The notes beneath the pieces are model-generated. The model ran no database searches, was not told where the DNA came from, and saw nothing but the letters and a program-made list of their open reading frames with translations. A DNA stretch of 9,004 nt from JADJNW01 sp964596135. Lineage in GTDB: Bacteria > Bacteroidota > Bacteroidia > Chitinophagales > Saprospiraceae. Position numbers and translations under genes: made by a program. Every line of letters starts with the position of its first letter. The first letter of the stretch is position 1. Shown in pieces: positions 1 to 6,835 of the stretch. Location: contig CAZQTF010000159.1 in NCBI GenBank assembly GCA_964596135.1, forward strand, positions 1 through 9,004, given 5' to 3'.

Positions 1-357
1 AAATCTTTTGCCGGCTTTAATGTAATGAAATCCCAGCACAATTAAGCACAAAAACAGTCCCAAAAATTCGCGGGTGTACTCGATGTGCGGTTCTTCTGCT
101 TTCATCGAACCGGCAATGTTGGGCATTCCCATTTGAATCCAATGGACGAATTCAGGGATTAAAAATGTTGTACAGATCAGACAGATCAATATCCCGGCAA
201 TGATGACCCAACGGTTGTACCTGCCAAATGCTGCCAACGCCGAAATGCCCGCCACCAAAGCATACAGCGCCATCCAGCCCCAGGGATCGGGATCGTTATA
301 CTGCACAATGGAAAACAACAGGAAGAGAATGGCTAAGATGATATTCAATAGTTTCAT
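1..357 (-). CDS. TMEM220-like small membrane protein (3' end cut off by window edge)
   Basis: 119 codons are visible with no stop before base 1, so the C-terminus is missing. The protein starts MKLLNIILAILFLLFSIVQ, a first membrane helix, followed at once by QYNDPDPWGW. The pattern Q-x-NDPDP-W after helix 1 is the hallmark of the TMEM220 family of small four-helix proteins. Further hydrophobic segments lie at roughly residues 28-43 and 50-66, then a polar stretch, then a last one at about 98-112. No biochemical role is established for the family. The ATG at 355-357 was chosen because it places the hydrophobic helix at the N-terminus; another ATG a few bases upstream is out of frame and stops at once. 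It lies 27 nt after the TonB-dependent receptor stop on the same strand with no terminator between, so co-transcription is likely. The family call rests on motif recognition. Confidence 0.8.
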   Translation of the reverse strand, partial: MKLLNIILAILFLLFSIVQYNDPDPWGWMALYALVAGISALAAFGRYNRWVIIAGILICLICTTFLIPEFVHWIQMGMPNIAGSMKAEEPHIEYTREFLGLFLCLIVLGFHYIKAGKRF

Positions 358-384
358 TGCTTCATGGTTTCACTGAAACAAAAT

Positions 385-2718
385 TCAAAACTCCAGCCGC
401 CAACTGAGCAAAGGTATTAACCCCAGTTGGTTTTTTACTATAATTGTCTGTTTTTCAACATCATAGTAGCTAAAAGCAACGTTTTCGGCATTGCTCGCAT
501 TTTGCATATCCAGTGCAACGGTACTGTTGTATTTTGTTTTATTGCGTTTGTAGTAAAATCGCAGATCGGTTCTGAAAAACGCCGGTTGCTGTACGCTAAA
601 TGCCTGGCTATCAATGTAAATTGTTTCGCCTGCTGCCAATGAAGCCTCGGCATCAATCGGGGTATCCCGGAAACCTCCGAGATAAGTGATGCGCACATTC
701 GCCCCAAAAACCGCGTTAATGCTGCCCTCGCGCTGCGCCCAACGCCATTCCTTACCAACCGTGGCGTTGAGAATATAATTGCCGTTCCAGCGGGTATTTC
801 GCTCGATGCCATCGCTGCCCGTGTATTTTGATTGGTAGAGCGTTGCGTTCGCCAGCAGGTAGAAATCGTTGGTGATAAATTGCTGAAAACTCAACTCTGC
901 ACCGTAGTTGCGCCCAGTGCCGTCGTTGACCAACCCCAGTAGTGGCGAGCCTTCCAGCAGATTTAACGCAGAAAAAGAATTCCCGCCGTCAACGATAAAA
1001 GCAACCGGGACATCAAACAGACTTTGGTAATAAAGTTCCGCATTCAACATACTCGACTGGCCAAACCGTTCGCAATACCCCAGCACGATATGGTGCGCTT
1101 TGGTAAACTTAAGGTCGAGTGTACCACTCGGATTGGAGGTGATAAACGCCCGAAACACCTGTGGTTGCTCGATTTGCCCGTGTAAGCCATATGCTATGCT
1201 CAGGCTGCGTCGCTTCGACAAACGCCAATCCAAAGAGGCACGAGGTTCGGGCAGTACGCTGGAATATTCGGTCGCCAATAACAGTCGCAAGCCAAGGTTT
1301 GCGTTTAGTTTCGATGCTATCTGGTAACGCCAGTTGACGTAAGGTTGCACAACGATGTTATTGCCATTGGCGAAAGCCCGTCCGATTTGATTTTGAACCG
1401 ATCGAATGTCGTAATGCTGAAGGGTAGTTAGCAATCCAAGCTGCCAGTTGGAGCGAGCATTATCCTTGTAATTCAGAAAAGTATGTAAAGACCATTTGCT
1501 CTGCAAATACTGGTCGGAATCCACATTCTGCAATTGATATTTTTCATCCAAACGATCACCCGTGCGCTCGCTGTCGAGCAGGGAATAAGCCAGCGCCGTT
1601 CGCCAGATCGCGCGTTTGCCGAGGGGCTCGGTGAAAGTTGCGCCGAATGCTCCCATCGCTGATGTAAAATTAATATCAAAACGATCTTTTTGGAATTCCC
1701 AAACTGAAGAATCGCGCTCCGCTCTGAAGATGTTCTCGCTGTTGCCGGCCATGCCAAAAAGGGTAAGCTTTGCCCCGTTTTTGAATGGAAAATTCAGATT
1801 GAAAGAAAGGTCGTAAAAATTGATCTGCTCATCGCCAACATCTACGCCCAATTGCCCCAGCAAACCCACCGTTGAGTAACGTACATTGAACAGGTAAGAA
1901 GCCCCGCCTTTCTTGGCAAAGGGACCCTCATTGGCAAATTCAAGACCGATCAAACCAATTTGAGCAGTTGTCTCATGCTTTTGATTGTTGCCTGTGCGCA
2001 GCCGCATATCCATGACCGCCGAGAGTGCATTGCCAAATTCCGCCGGGAACGCGCCCATGTAAAATGTAGAAGTAGCCAGCATTTGGGCACTTAGGATGTT
2101 CACGCCGCCTCCATTGGCAGTCACGCGGTCGCTGAAGGTACCGGCGTTAGGTGTATGGTTGGGATTGACAATATCCACGCCTTCGAGCCGCCAGAGCAAG
2201 CCGTTGGGCGAGTTGCCACGCACGGAAATGCCGTTGGCTTGATCGTTATTGCCGACAACGCCGGCAAAATTGGTCGCCAGTCGCGCCGGATCGTAGAAAG
2301 TCGCCGGAAATCGCAGCGTTTCTTCGATCGTTAGTGTTTTCACACTTACCGGATGAAGCAACTGGCGCGGCGCCCGCACCACAACTTCCGTTATTTGATT
2401 GGTTTGTTCCGTCAATTCAAAGTTCTGGATCACTTCCCGCCCTGATTCCACAAGGATTTCGGTGACCGTCAGTGTCTGGTAGCCCACGTAGCCTGCCTGA
2501 AGCCGATAGCGCCCGACCGGTACCTGCTCTATGCGAAAATTACCGGCAGAATCCGTCACTGCTCCCAGTTGTGTTTCCAGGATTTGCACCGTAGCCCCGA
2601 CCATTCGCTGCCCGGTATCCGCATCAGTGATGGTGCCGCGAATGATTTGGGTAAGGGATTGCGATAAAGCAAAGAAAGGCAAAACGATTGTCAGTATAGC
2701 CAGGTAAAATTTATACAT
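385..2718 (-). CDS. TonB-dependent outer-membrane receptor with carboxypeptidase-regulatory-like N-terminal domain
   Basis: A 777-residue outer-membrane active transporter. Residues 1-19 form a signal peptide (MYKFYLAILT, hydrophobic core, ALS before Q20). Residues about 26-103 form the beta-sandwich carboxypeptidase-regulatory-like domain common in Bacteroidota receptors (GTITDADTG, AVTDSAGNF, VGYQTL), followed by the linker EVVVRAP at 111-117. The plug domain spans about 125-240, with ISVRGNSPNG at 164-173, LEGVDIVNPNH at 178-188 and FPAEFGNALSAVMDMRL at 224-240. The rest is a beta-barrel ending LSWRLEF with a terminal phenylalanine, as outer-membrane barrels do. The length is at the short end for such receptors and it lacks the SusC-type signature; no susD-like partner is present. 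The substrate cannot be read from the sequence. A TMEM220-like gene follows 27 nt downstream. Energy would come from TonB-ExbBD, not encoded here. Confidence 0.95.
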   Translation of the reverse strand: MYKFYLAILTIVLPFFALSQSLTQIIRGTITDADTGQRMVGATVQILETQLGAVTDSAGNFRIEQVPVGRYRLQAGYVGYQTLTVTEILVESGREVIQNFELTEQTNQITEVVVRAPRQLLHPVSVKTLTIEETLRFPATFYDPARLATNFAGVVGNNDQANGISVRGNSPNGLLWRLEGVDIVNPNHTPNAGTFSDRVTANGGGVNILSAQMLATSTFYMGAFPAEFGNALSAVMDMRLRTGNNQKHETTAQIGLIGLEFANEGPFAKKGGASYLFNVRYSTVGLLGQLGVDVGDEQINFYDLSFNLNFPFKNGAKLTLFGMAGNSENIFRAERDSSVWEFQKDRFDINFTSAMGAFGATFTEPLGKRAIWRTALAYSLLDSERTGDRLDEKYQLQNVDSDQYLQSKWSLHTFLNYKDNARSNWQLGLLTTLQHYDIRSVQNQIGRAFANGNNIVVQPYVNWRYQIASKLNANLGLRLLLATEYSSVLPEPRASLDWRLSKRRSLSIAYGLHGQIEQPQVFRAFITSNPSGTLDLKFTKAHHIVLGYCERFGQSSMLNAELYYQSLFDVPVAFIVDGGNSFSALNLLEGSPLLGLVNDGTGRNYGAELSFQQFITNDFYLLANATLYQSKYTGSDGIERNTRWNGNYILNATVGKEWRWAQREGSINAVFGANVRITYLGGFRDTPIDAEASLAAGETIYIDSQAFSVQQPAFFRTDLRFYYKRNKTKYNSTVALDMQNASNAENVAFSYYDVEKQTIIVKNQLGLIPLLSWRLEF

Positions 2719-2742
2719 GCTTTATTTCATTGGTAATGGGAA

Positions 2743-2750
2743 CAAAAATA
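2743..2750 (-). promoter_or_regulatory. Possible -7 element of the TonB-dependent receptor promoter
   Basis: On the minus strand this reads TATTTTTG, which fits the Bacteroidota TAnnTTTG element and would give a leader of roughly 20 nt before the ATG at 2718. No TTG element is visible at the usual 19-21 nt upstream; the nearest, at 2764-2766, is only 13 nt away. This is therefore a half-supported promoter, facing away from the rpsT promoters in the same 164-nt gap. Confidence 0.35.
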
Positions 2751-2794
2751 TCAAAGCCAGTGGCAATTTCTCGTAAAAATATTGCTTCTTTAAT

Positions 2795-2824
2795 TTTGAA
2801 ATTAGGCAAAAACCACTATATTTG
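2795..2824 (+). promoter_or_regulatory. rpsT promoter P1 (Bacteroidota sigma-A type)
   Basis: TTTG at 2795-2798, an 18-nt spacer and TATATTTG at 2817-2824 followed by C match the Bacteroidota -33/-7 consensus. Transcription would start near 2830, about 50 nt before the rpsT ATG. A strong promoter is expected for a ribosomal protein gene. Confidence 0.75.
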
Positions 2825-2854
2825 CACGCCGAAAAAGACAGAAGCTTATATTTG
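2821..2854 (+). promoter_or_regulatory. Possible second rpsT promoter P2, overlapping P1
   Basis: A second TATATTTG lies at 2847-2854, exactly 30 nt after the first. The TTTG that ends the P1 -7 element (2821-2824) sits 22 nt upstream of it and could serve as its -33 element. The start would be near 2860. Spacing is slightly long, so P2 is less certain than P1. Confidence 0.5.
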
Positions 2855-2882
2855 TTATCAAATTTGAAAATAGTCAATAAAA

Positions 2883-3137
2883 ATGGCACACCATAAATCG
2901 GCTTTAAAGAGAATTCGCCAGGACGAGCGCAAGCGTTTGCGCAACCGTTATTACGGTAAATCAACACGTACTTCGATCAAGAAGCTGCGTGATTTAACCG
3001 ACAAAACAGAAGCTGAAAAGTTTTTGCCGAAAGTAATCAGCATGGTGGATAAATTGGCAAAACGCGGTACCTGGCACAAAAACAAAGCTGCTCATCTGAA
3101 GCGAAGCCTGATGAGACATGTCAATGCAATGGGGTAA
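2883..3137 (+). CDS. rpsT: 30S ribosomal protein S20
   Basis: 84 residues, the normal size for bS20, a primary 16S rRNA-binding protein that helps assemble the 30S subunit body. The N-terminus MAHHKSALKRIRQDERKRLRNR is the typical bS20 opening (MA-x-x-KSA-x-KR-x-R). The C-terminal part carries the family signature around GTWHKNKAAHLKRSLMRHV (residues 62-80): the KNKAARxKSRL-like helix. It is very rich in lysine and arginine along its whole length, as expected for the long-helix bundle that binds rRNA. There is no Shine-Dalgarno sequence before the ATG, only an A-rich stretch (AATAAAA), usual in Bacteroidota. It is transcribed alone: its own promoter region lies upstream and a strong hairpin terminator downstream, divergent from the TonB-dependent receptor gene. 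Confidence 0.98.
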   Translation: MAHHKSALKRIRQDERKRLRNRYYGKSTRTSIKKLRDLTDKTEAEKFLPKVISMVDKLAKRGTWHKNKAAHLKRSLMRHVNAMG

Positions 3138-3170
3138 TATCAACCCAGCCCAAATGAATAAATGAGGGCG

Positions 3171-3206
3171 AAAAAGTGTATTCTGATACTCAGAGTACAC
3201 TTTTTT
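3171..3206 (+). terminator. Rho-independent terminator after rpsT
   Basis: A 16-bp stem with one T-G wobble: left arm 3171-3186 (AAAAAGTGTATTCTGA), 3-nt loop TAC at 3187-3189, right arm 3190-3205 (TCAGAGTACACTTTTT), with the right arm running into TTTTTT (3201-3206). It lies 34 nt after the rpsT stop. The A-run on the left arm means it could also stop transcription entering from the other strand. It isolates rpsT from paaE. Confidence 0.85.
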
Positions 3207-3281
3207 CATTGGGTGTAATCTTCTCGACCGTCTTGCCCATTTTTCCCGCTTATCAGCCTTCTCTATATTCCACAAAAAGTG

Positions 3282-3289
3282 TATTTTTG
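3282..3289 (+). promoter_or_regulatory. -7 element of the paaE promoter
   Basis: TATTTTTG followed by C fits TAnnTTTG and predicts a start at about 3293-3296, giving a leader of about 88 nt before the paaE ATG. No TTG or TTTG is found 19-23 nt upstream (the sequence there is CAGCCTTCTC), so the -33 element is poor. That would suit a promoter kept weak or under control of a repressor. Confidence 0.55.
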
Positions 3290-3292
3290 CAA

Positions 3293-3308
3293 ACGAACGT
3301 TCATTCGT
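3293..3308 (+). promoter_or_regulatory. Probable TetR-family operator at the paaE transcription start
   Basis: ACGAACGT/TCATTCGT is a 16-bp imperfect palindrome, six of eight half-site positions symmetric, with perfect outer arms ACGAA and TTCGT. It begins 4 nt after the -7 element, so it covers the predicted start site, a classic position for repression. An overlapping core, AACG-AA-CGTT at 3292-3301 preceded by CA, resembles the CNAACGNNCGTTNG motif that I recall for Thermus PaaR (one mismatch at the final G); that comparison is from memory. The TetR gene downstream of paaE is the natural candidate to bind it. Confidence 0.6.
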
Positions 3309-3383
3309 ATATGATCATTGCAAGTTTTTGTACGTGTTTGAAGATAAAACGCTGTACCCCCAAAATTTAAAACTTCCCAAAAT

Positions 3384-4457
3384 ATGACGCCAAAGTTTCA
3401 CATGCTGAAAATAAAAGATATTCGCCGGGAAACGGTGGATTGCGTGTCTATTGCTTTTGAAGTACCCGAAAGGCTTCAACCAGATTATGAATATATCCCC
3501 GGGCAGTATCTGACTTTGCGCACCGACCTGAAAGGCGAGGAAGTGCGCCGTTCTTATTCCATCTGCTCAAGCCCGGTAGATGGTGAATTACGTGTGGCAA
3601 TCAAGCAGGTGACAGACGGACTTTTCTCAACCTTTGCCAACGAAGTTCTGACCGTTGGCGATACACTCGACGTGATGACCCCGATGGGCAGTTTCCATAG
3701 CACGTTGCACCCCAACAACGTCAAGCATTATGTAGCTTTTGCGGCAGGCAGCGGCATTACGCCGATCATGTCCATTCTGAAAACGGTACTGACGACCGAA
3801 CCCAGGAGCCAGTTTACGTTATTTTATGGCAACCGCGCCACCGATAGCATCATTTTCAGAGAAGCGATCGAAGGTTTAAAAAACTTGTATTTAGGCAGGC
3901 TGAGCGTACACTACGTGCTCAGCCGAGAGCATACCGGCAGCGATTTGTTTACAGGACGTATTTCGAGAGAGAAATGCGAAGTTTTTTTTGAAAAAATCAT
4001 TGATCCGGAAGAGGTAGATGAATTTTTTATCTGTGGTCCGCAGGAAATGAATGAAGATATTCGCAACCTACTCCTGGAGCGCGGGCTGGATCGAAAAAAA
4101 ATTCATGTCGAATTGTTTACCACTGGTGTCACCAAAAATGGGTTACCCAAAGCCACTATATCGAATCAGCCTGGTTTTGAAGCACAGATTCAAATAACAC
4201 TGGACGGCAATACATTTGAGTTTCCGTTGCTCTCTACAGGCGACAGCATTCTGGATGCTGCGCTCAAACAAGGAGCGGATCTGCCTTTTGCCTGCAAAGG
4301 CGGTGTATGTTGCACTTGCCGCGCCAAACTGGTATCCGGCGAAGTGATGATGGAACTGAATTACGCGTTGGAACCCGACGAATTAGCGGCGGGTTATATC
4401 CTCACTTGCCAATCGCATCCCAAAACGGAACGAGTAGTTGTGGATTTTGACAGCTAA
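3384..4457 (+). CDS. paaE: 1,2-phenylacetyl-CoA epoxidase reductase subunit PaaE
   Basis: 357 residues, essentially the length of E. coli PaaE. The enzyme passes electrons from NADPH through FAD and a [2Fe-2S] cluster to the di-iron oxygenase PaaA, which epoxidises phenylacetyl-CoA in aerobic phenylacetate breakdown. Domain order: FAD-binding barrel about 5-105 with RSYS at 56-59; NAD(P)-binding domain about 110-235 with GSGITP at 122-127 and CGP at 217-219; plant-type ferredoxin domain about 265-357 with cluster cysteines C304, C309, C312 and C342 (CX4CX2CX29C). The stretch ELNYALEPDELAAGYILTCQ (324-343) is typical of PaaE rather than of generic ferredoxin reductases. The start fits the E. 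coli N-terminus (MTTFHSL against MTPKFHML). The oxygenase genes paaABCD are not adjacent, so another monooxygenase partner cannot be fully excluded. A TetR regulator follows 60 nt downstream. Confidence 0.9.
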   Translation: MTPKFHMLKIKDIRRETVDCVSIAFEVPERLQPDYEYIPGQYLTLRTDLKGEEVRRSYSICSSPVDGELRVAIKQVTDGLFSTFANEVLTVGDTLDVMTPMGSFHSTLHPNNVKHYVAFAAGSGITPIMSILKTVLTTEPRSQFTLFYGNRATDSIIFREAIEGLKNLYLGRLSVHYVLSREHTGSDLFTGRISREKCEVFFEKIIDPEEVDEFFICGPQEMNEDIRNLLLERGLDRKKIHVELFTTGVTKNGLPKATISNQPGFEAQIQITLDGNTFEFPLLSTGDSILDAALKQGADLPFACKGGVCCTCRAKLVSGEVMMELNYALEPDELAAGYILTCQSHPKTERVVVDFDS

Positions 4458-4517
4458 TAAAAGATTGAAAATCAGATGTAAATACTTGCTTGGTTTCTTT
4501 ATCAATAAAATTGCAAA

Positions 4518-5108
4518 ATGATAGTTGAACACTCCGCCAACGAAAAAACCAAAAAACAAGTGATCTTTGAAGCGGCGGCACGGCTGTTTCGCGACAAAGG
4601 CTACGCGGCAACATCTATGCGCGATCTAGCTGAAAGGGTGAATCTGAAAGCTTCCAGTTTGTACAATCATATCGGTTCTAAAGAGGAAATTCTACGAGAA
4701 ATCTGCTTCGTCAATGCTCAGCGGTTTATCGAAGGGATGAAAGAAGTGGAGCAAATGCAGGGAAACGCCGCAGAAAAAGTACGTGCACTTATTCATTTGC
4801 ATATTCAAATTGCCTCCGAAGACCTGACCTCCGTCACCGCTTTCAATGATGAATGGCGGCATCTCAGCGAGCCGCACCTCAGCGAATTCAAGGCTTTGCG
4901 GCGTGATTATGAGCACCGTTTTCAGACAATAATCGAGATGGGTATTCAAAACGGCGAATTCAAACCTTTAGATTCGTTCACCATATTGTACACGATTTTT
5001 TCTTCTGTACGATGGCTGTACGATTGGTACAAACCCGAACGTAAGGTCTCTCCCGATGACATCTATCAACAGATTGCCGCTTTATTGATGTCGGGGCTTT
5101 CCAGATAA
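4518..5108 (+). CDS. TetR/AcrR-family regulator, probably acyl-CoA responsive (PaaR/KstR2-like)
   Basis: 196 residues. The N-terminal DNA-binding domain (about 13-60) reads IFEAAARLFRDKGYAATSMR, then DLAERVNLKASSLYNHIGSK (36-55), the TetR helix-turn-helix with recognition helix near SSLYNH. The C-terminal ligand domain contains EWRHL at 112-116, RRDYEHRFQTIIEMGIQNGE (128-147) and SVRWLYDWYKPE at 163-174. This pattern recalls the KstR2, FadR and PaaR group, which sense acyl-CoA thioesters; phenylacetyl-CoA would be the logical ligand here but that is inference. It follows paaE by 60 nt without a terminator, so both are probably one transcript; a weak TAAAATTG at 4506-4513 could give a near-leaderless second start. 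The operator at 3293-3308 suggests autoregulation. No Shine-Dalgarno sequence is present. Its stop lies 15 nt from the stop of the convergent deaminase gene. Confidence 0.9.
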   Translation: MIVEHSANEKTKKQVIFEAAARLFRDKGYAATSMRDLAERVNLKASSLYNHIGSKEEILREICFVNAQRFIEGMKEVEQMQGNAAEKVRALIHLHIQIASEDLTSVTAFNDEWRHLSEPHLSEFKALRRDYEHRFQTIIEMGIQNGEFKPLDSFTILYTIFSSVRWLYDWYKPERKVSPDDIYQQIAALLMSGLSR

Positions 5109-5123
5109 ACCAACCGTTGCTCA

Positions 5124-6590
5124 TTATTGCTTCATACCTCTACTCCGGCAGATCATTTGCTCAAAATCGGAAAATTGGCGGTCCAGAAGCGCGCGAAGGT
5201 TGGTTTTTACATCCGATTCTTCGACAAAGCTGTAATCAATACTATTATAAACATACTGTTTGATAGCACTGTAAGTGACGCTTGAGTAACGATTGGCCAG
5301 GAGAACAAACTGCTCCGTGAGGTTACTACGCAGCACACCCGCATCATCCGTGCTGATAACAATCGGCACGCCTGCATTTTTATATAATAAAAACGGATGG
5401 CGGTCGTCTTTCACACGCAGGATAAACTCGTTGCTGGTCAGGTTGACTTCCACAACAATCCGGTGATCGCGCATATAATCGAGCAGGGCAAGCGGCTCGG
5501 CTTCGTAGGGAAGATCTACGCCATGCCCGATACGATCGGCGCCGGCAATGCGAACCGCCGCATTGATGTGCCAGGTGAGCTCTTCCGAAGGAACCAGCCC
5601 GAGTGTGAGTTCACCCGCGTGCATAGCATATTTTACTTTTGGAAATAATACCTTACCGAAAAAACGGAACATCTGCATATGCAGCCAGTAATCACGCATG
5701 GAAATAGGATTATCTTCGGGCGCAACAATATTGACCCCGACAATCAGCGAACTGCGATCGGCAGCGAGAAAGCACATCGCCAGCCTCCGAAAAACCTGTA
5801 CTGGCTCTTCCACACGAAGAGCGTGCAATTGGTAGCGCAGCACAAAAGTGGAGTCGTCTAAGCTCAGGCGACGATGCGTTGCCTCGGATTTGGCGACAAA
5901 ATCAAGGACACACTGTTCCGCCCCTTGCATCCATAACTGGCGGTAGAGGCTGCGCAGAGTATCGAGCGTAGCTGATTCATTACGCGCTGATTGCAATTGT
6001 TGTAAAATGGCATTATAATGCATCAGTTGATCGCCTATGCCAGGGCAGGCGGGTCCGCCGCGCATCGTTTCGATGTATTGCACATTTTCATGGCGCGCGC
6101 GCTGCTTGAGTTCCAATAATCCCTTTTCCAGCAGGTGCCGGCTCACCGGATTGAAATAATCAAACGTACTGAAAAAATGCTGGTCGGGCGGCACCTCCGT
6201 CTGCACGTAATCCTTGACCGACCAAAGACGCAGCAGCTTCTGGCGAATGCTCCACAACAAGCCTTCCTGTTGCAATGCAGAAAACCGCACCCAGTTGTTA
6301 TCGGCACTATTTTCCTGAAGCGTATCCCTGACTTCCAGGGTTTGCCGGTGCACCCAATAGTCCTGCTGTATGGCTTCATCTACAAAGGTTTCGGTGTAAA
6401 CCGAGCCGCTGAAATGATGGTGTAAATCACCGCCTTTGGGCATTTGCTGAAAGAACATGGTAAGCGCCGCCGTTTGATGGCGAATAGAGTCAAGATGCAC
6501 GTTCAGCAGTATTTCTGATGGCGATGTAGTCAGCTGAGCAATAAAAATTTGGGGCAATAACAGCAGGCAGAGCAGCAGGATTTTTTTCAT
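5124..6590 (-). CDS. Secreted adenosine-deaminase-family hydrolase
   Basis: 488 residues, longer than cytosolic adenosine deaminase (about 340) and closer to secreted ADGF-type enzymes. Residues 1-19 (MKKILLLCLLLLPQIFIAQ) form a signal peptide, so it acts in the periplasm or outside. All metal and catalytic motifs of the deaminase barrel are present: MPKGGDLHHHFSGS at 50-63 with zinc ligands H57 and H59; HAGE at 324-327 with ligand H324 and catalytic E327; RIGHG at 353-357 with H356; STDDAG at 413-418 with D415 and D416. Expected reaction: adenosine, or a related aminopurine nucleoside, to inosine plus ammonia. The extra length lies mainly between the HHH motif and the barrel core (about 70-175) with no recognised domain. 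Its promoter is at 6614-6644. Substrate is inferred from family only; a role in purine scavenging is plausible. Confidence 0.88.
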   Translation of the reverse strand: MKKILLLCLLLLPQIFIAQLTTSPSEILLNVHLDSIRHQTAALTMFFQQMPKGGDLHHHFSGSVYTETFVDEAIQQDYWVHRQTLEVRDTLQENSADNNWVRFSALQQEGLLWSIRQKLLRLWSVKDYVQTEVPPDQHFFSTFDYFNPVSRHLLEKGLLELKQRARHENVQYIETMRGGPACPGIGDQLMHYNAILQQLQSARNESATLDTLRSLYRQLWMQGAEQCVLDFVAKSEATHRRLSLDDSTFVLRYQLHALRVEEPVQVFRRLAMCFLAADRSSLIVGVNIVAPEDNPISMRDYWLHMQMFRFFGKVLFPKVKYAMHAGELTLGLVPSEELTWHINAAVRIAGADRIGHGVDLPYEAEPLALLDYMRDHRIVVEVNLTSNEFILRVKDDRHPFLLYKNAGVPIVISTDDAGVLRSNLTEQFVLLANRYSSVTYSAIKQYVYNSIDYSFVEESDVKTNLRALLDRQFSDFEQMICRSRGMKQ

Positions 6591-6613
6591 AACGCACGAT
6601 GTTTATAGCTGCT

Positions 6614-6644
6614 CAAAGATATTCTTTTGGCGGAGCTTTGGCAA
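6614..6644 (-). promoter_or_regulatory. Promoter of the secreted deaminase gene
   Basis: On the minus strand TTG at 6644-6642, a 20-nt spacer and TATCTTTG at 6621-6614 match the Bacteroidota consensus. The start would fall near 6607, about 17 nt before the ATG at 6590, a short leader without a Shine-Dalgarno sequence. It shows that the deaminase is probably transcribed separately from the gene upstream. Confidence 0.65.
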
Positions 6645-6835
6645 CGCAGGAACATCGAAATAGCATTCCGCGATAAAAATGAATCTTGTTTTTGCAGTCA
6701 ATAGACGGGTAAAATTAAGCTGCAATTATATTTTTAAAAAAATTGATTACAAATAATTTACATCAAAAAACCGATAACAATTAACCTGCCCGCCTACTGC
6801 TTTTATCTCCCGAATTTCCAGTGGAAAGCCGTTGG
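6645..6835. other. AT-rich intergenic stretch, no gene seen
   Basis: Together with the deaminase promoter this makes a 245-nt gap between two minus-strand genes. It is very AT-rich between about 6715 and 6775. Small hairpins (TTTCC-AGT-GGAAA at 6815-6827; AGCC-GTT-GGCT at 6827-6837, touching the stop of the upstream gene) lie where a terminator would be expected, but none has a T-run on the minus strand, so no terminator is called. Confidence 0.6.

Noticed and set aside
438..812. Second minus-strand frame of 124 codons inside the receptor gene
   Set aside because: It is an alternative frame of the TonB-dependent receptor, whose barrel sequence continues without a break through this region.
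2722..2967. Minus-strand frame of 81 codons over the rpsT promoter and 5' end
   Set aside because: It overlaps rpsT and its promoters antisense and has no protein-like pattern.
5109..5123. Possible shared terminator between tetR and the deaminase gene
   Set aside because: The 15-nt gap and its flanks contain no stem-loop; transcripts may overlap or end by Rho.
6743..6766. TTGAT-N14-ATCAA inverted repeat in the AT-rich gap
   Set aside because: The arms are only 5 nt in very AT-rich DNA, and the spacing does not fit an FNR-type box.
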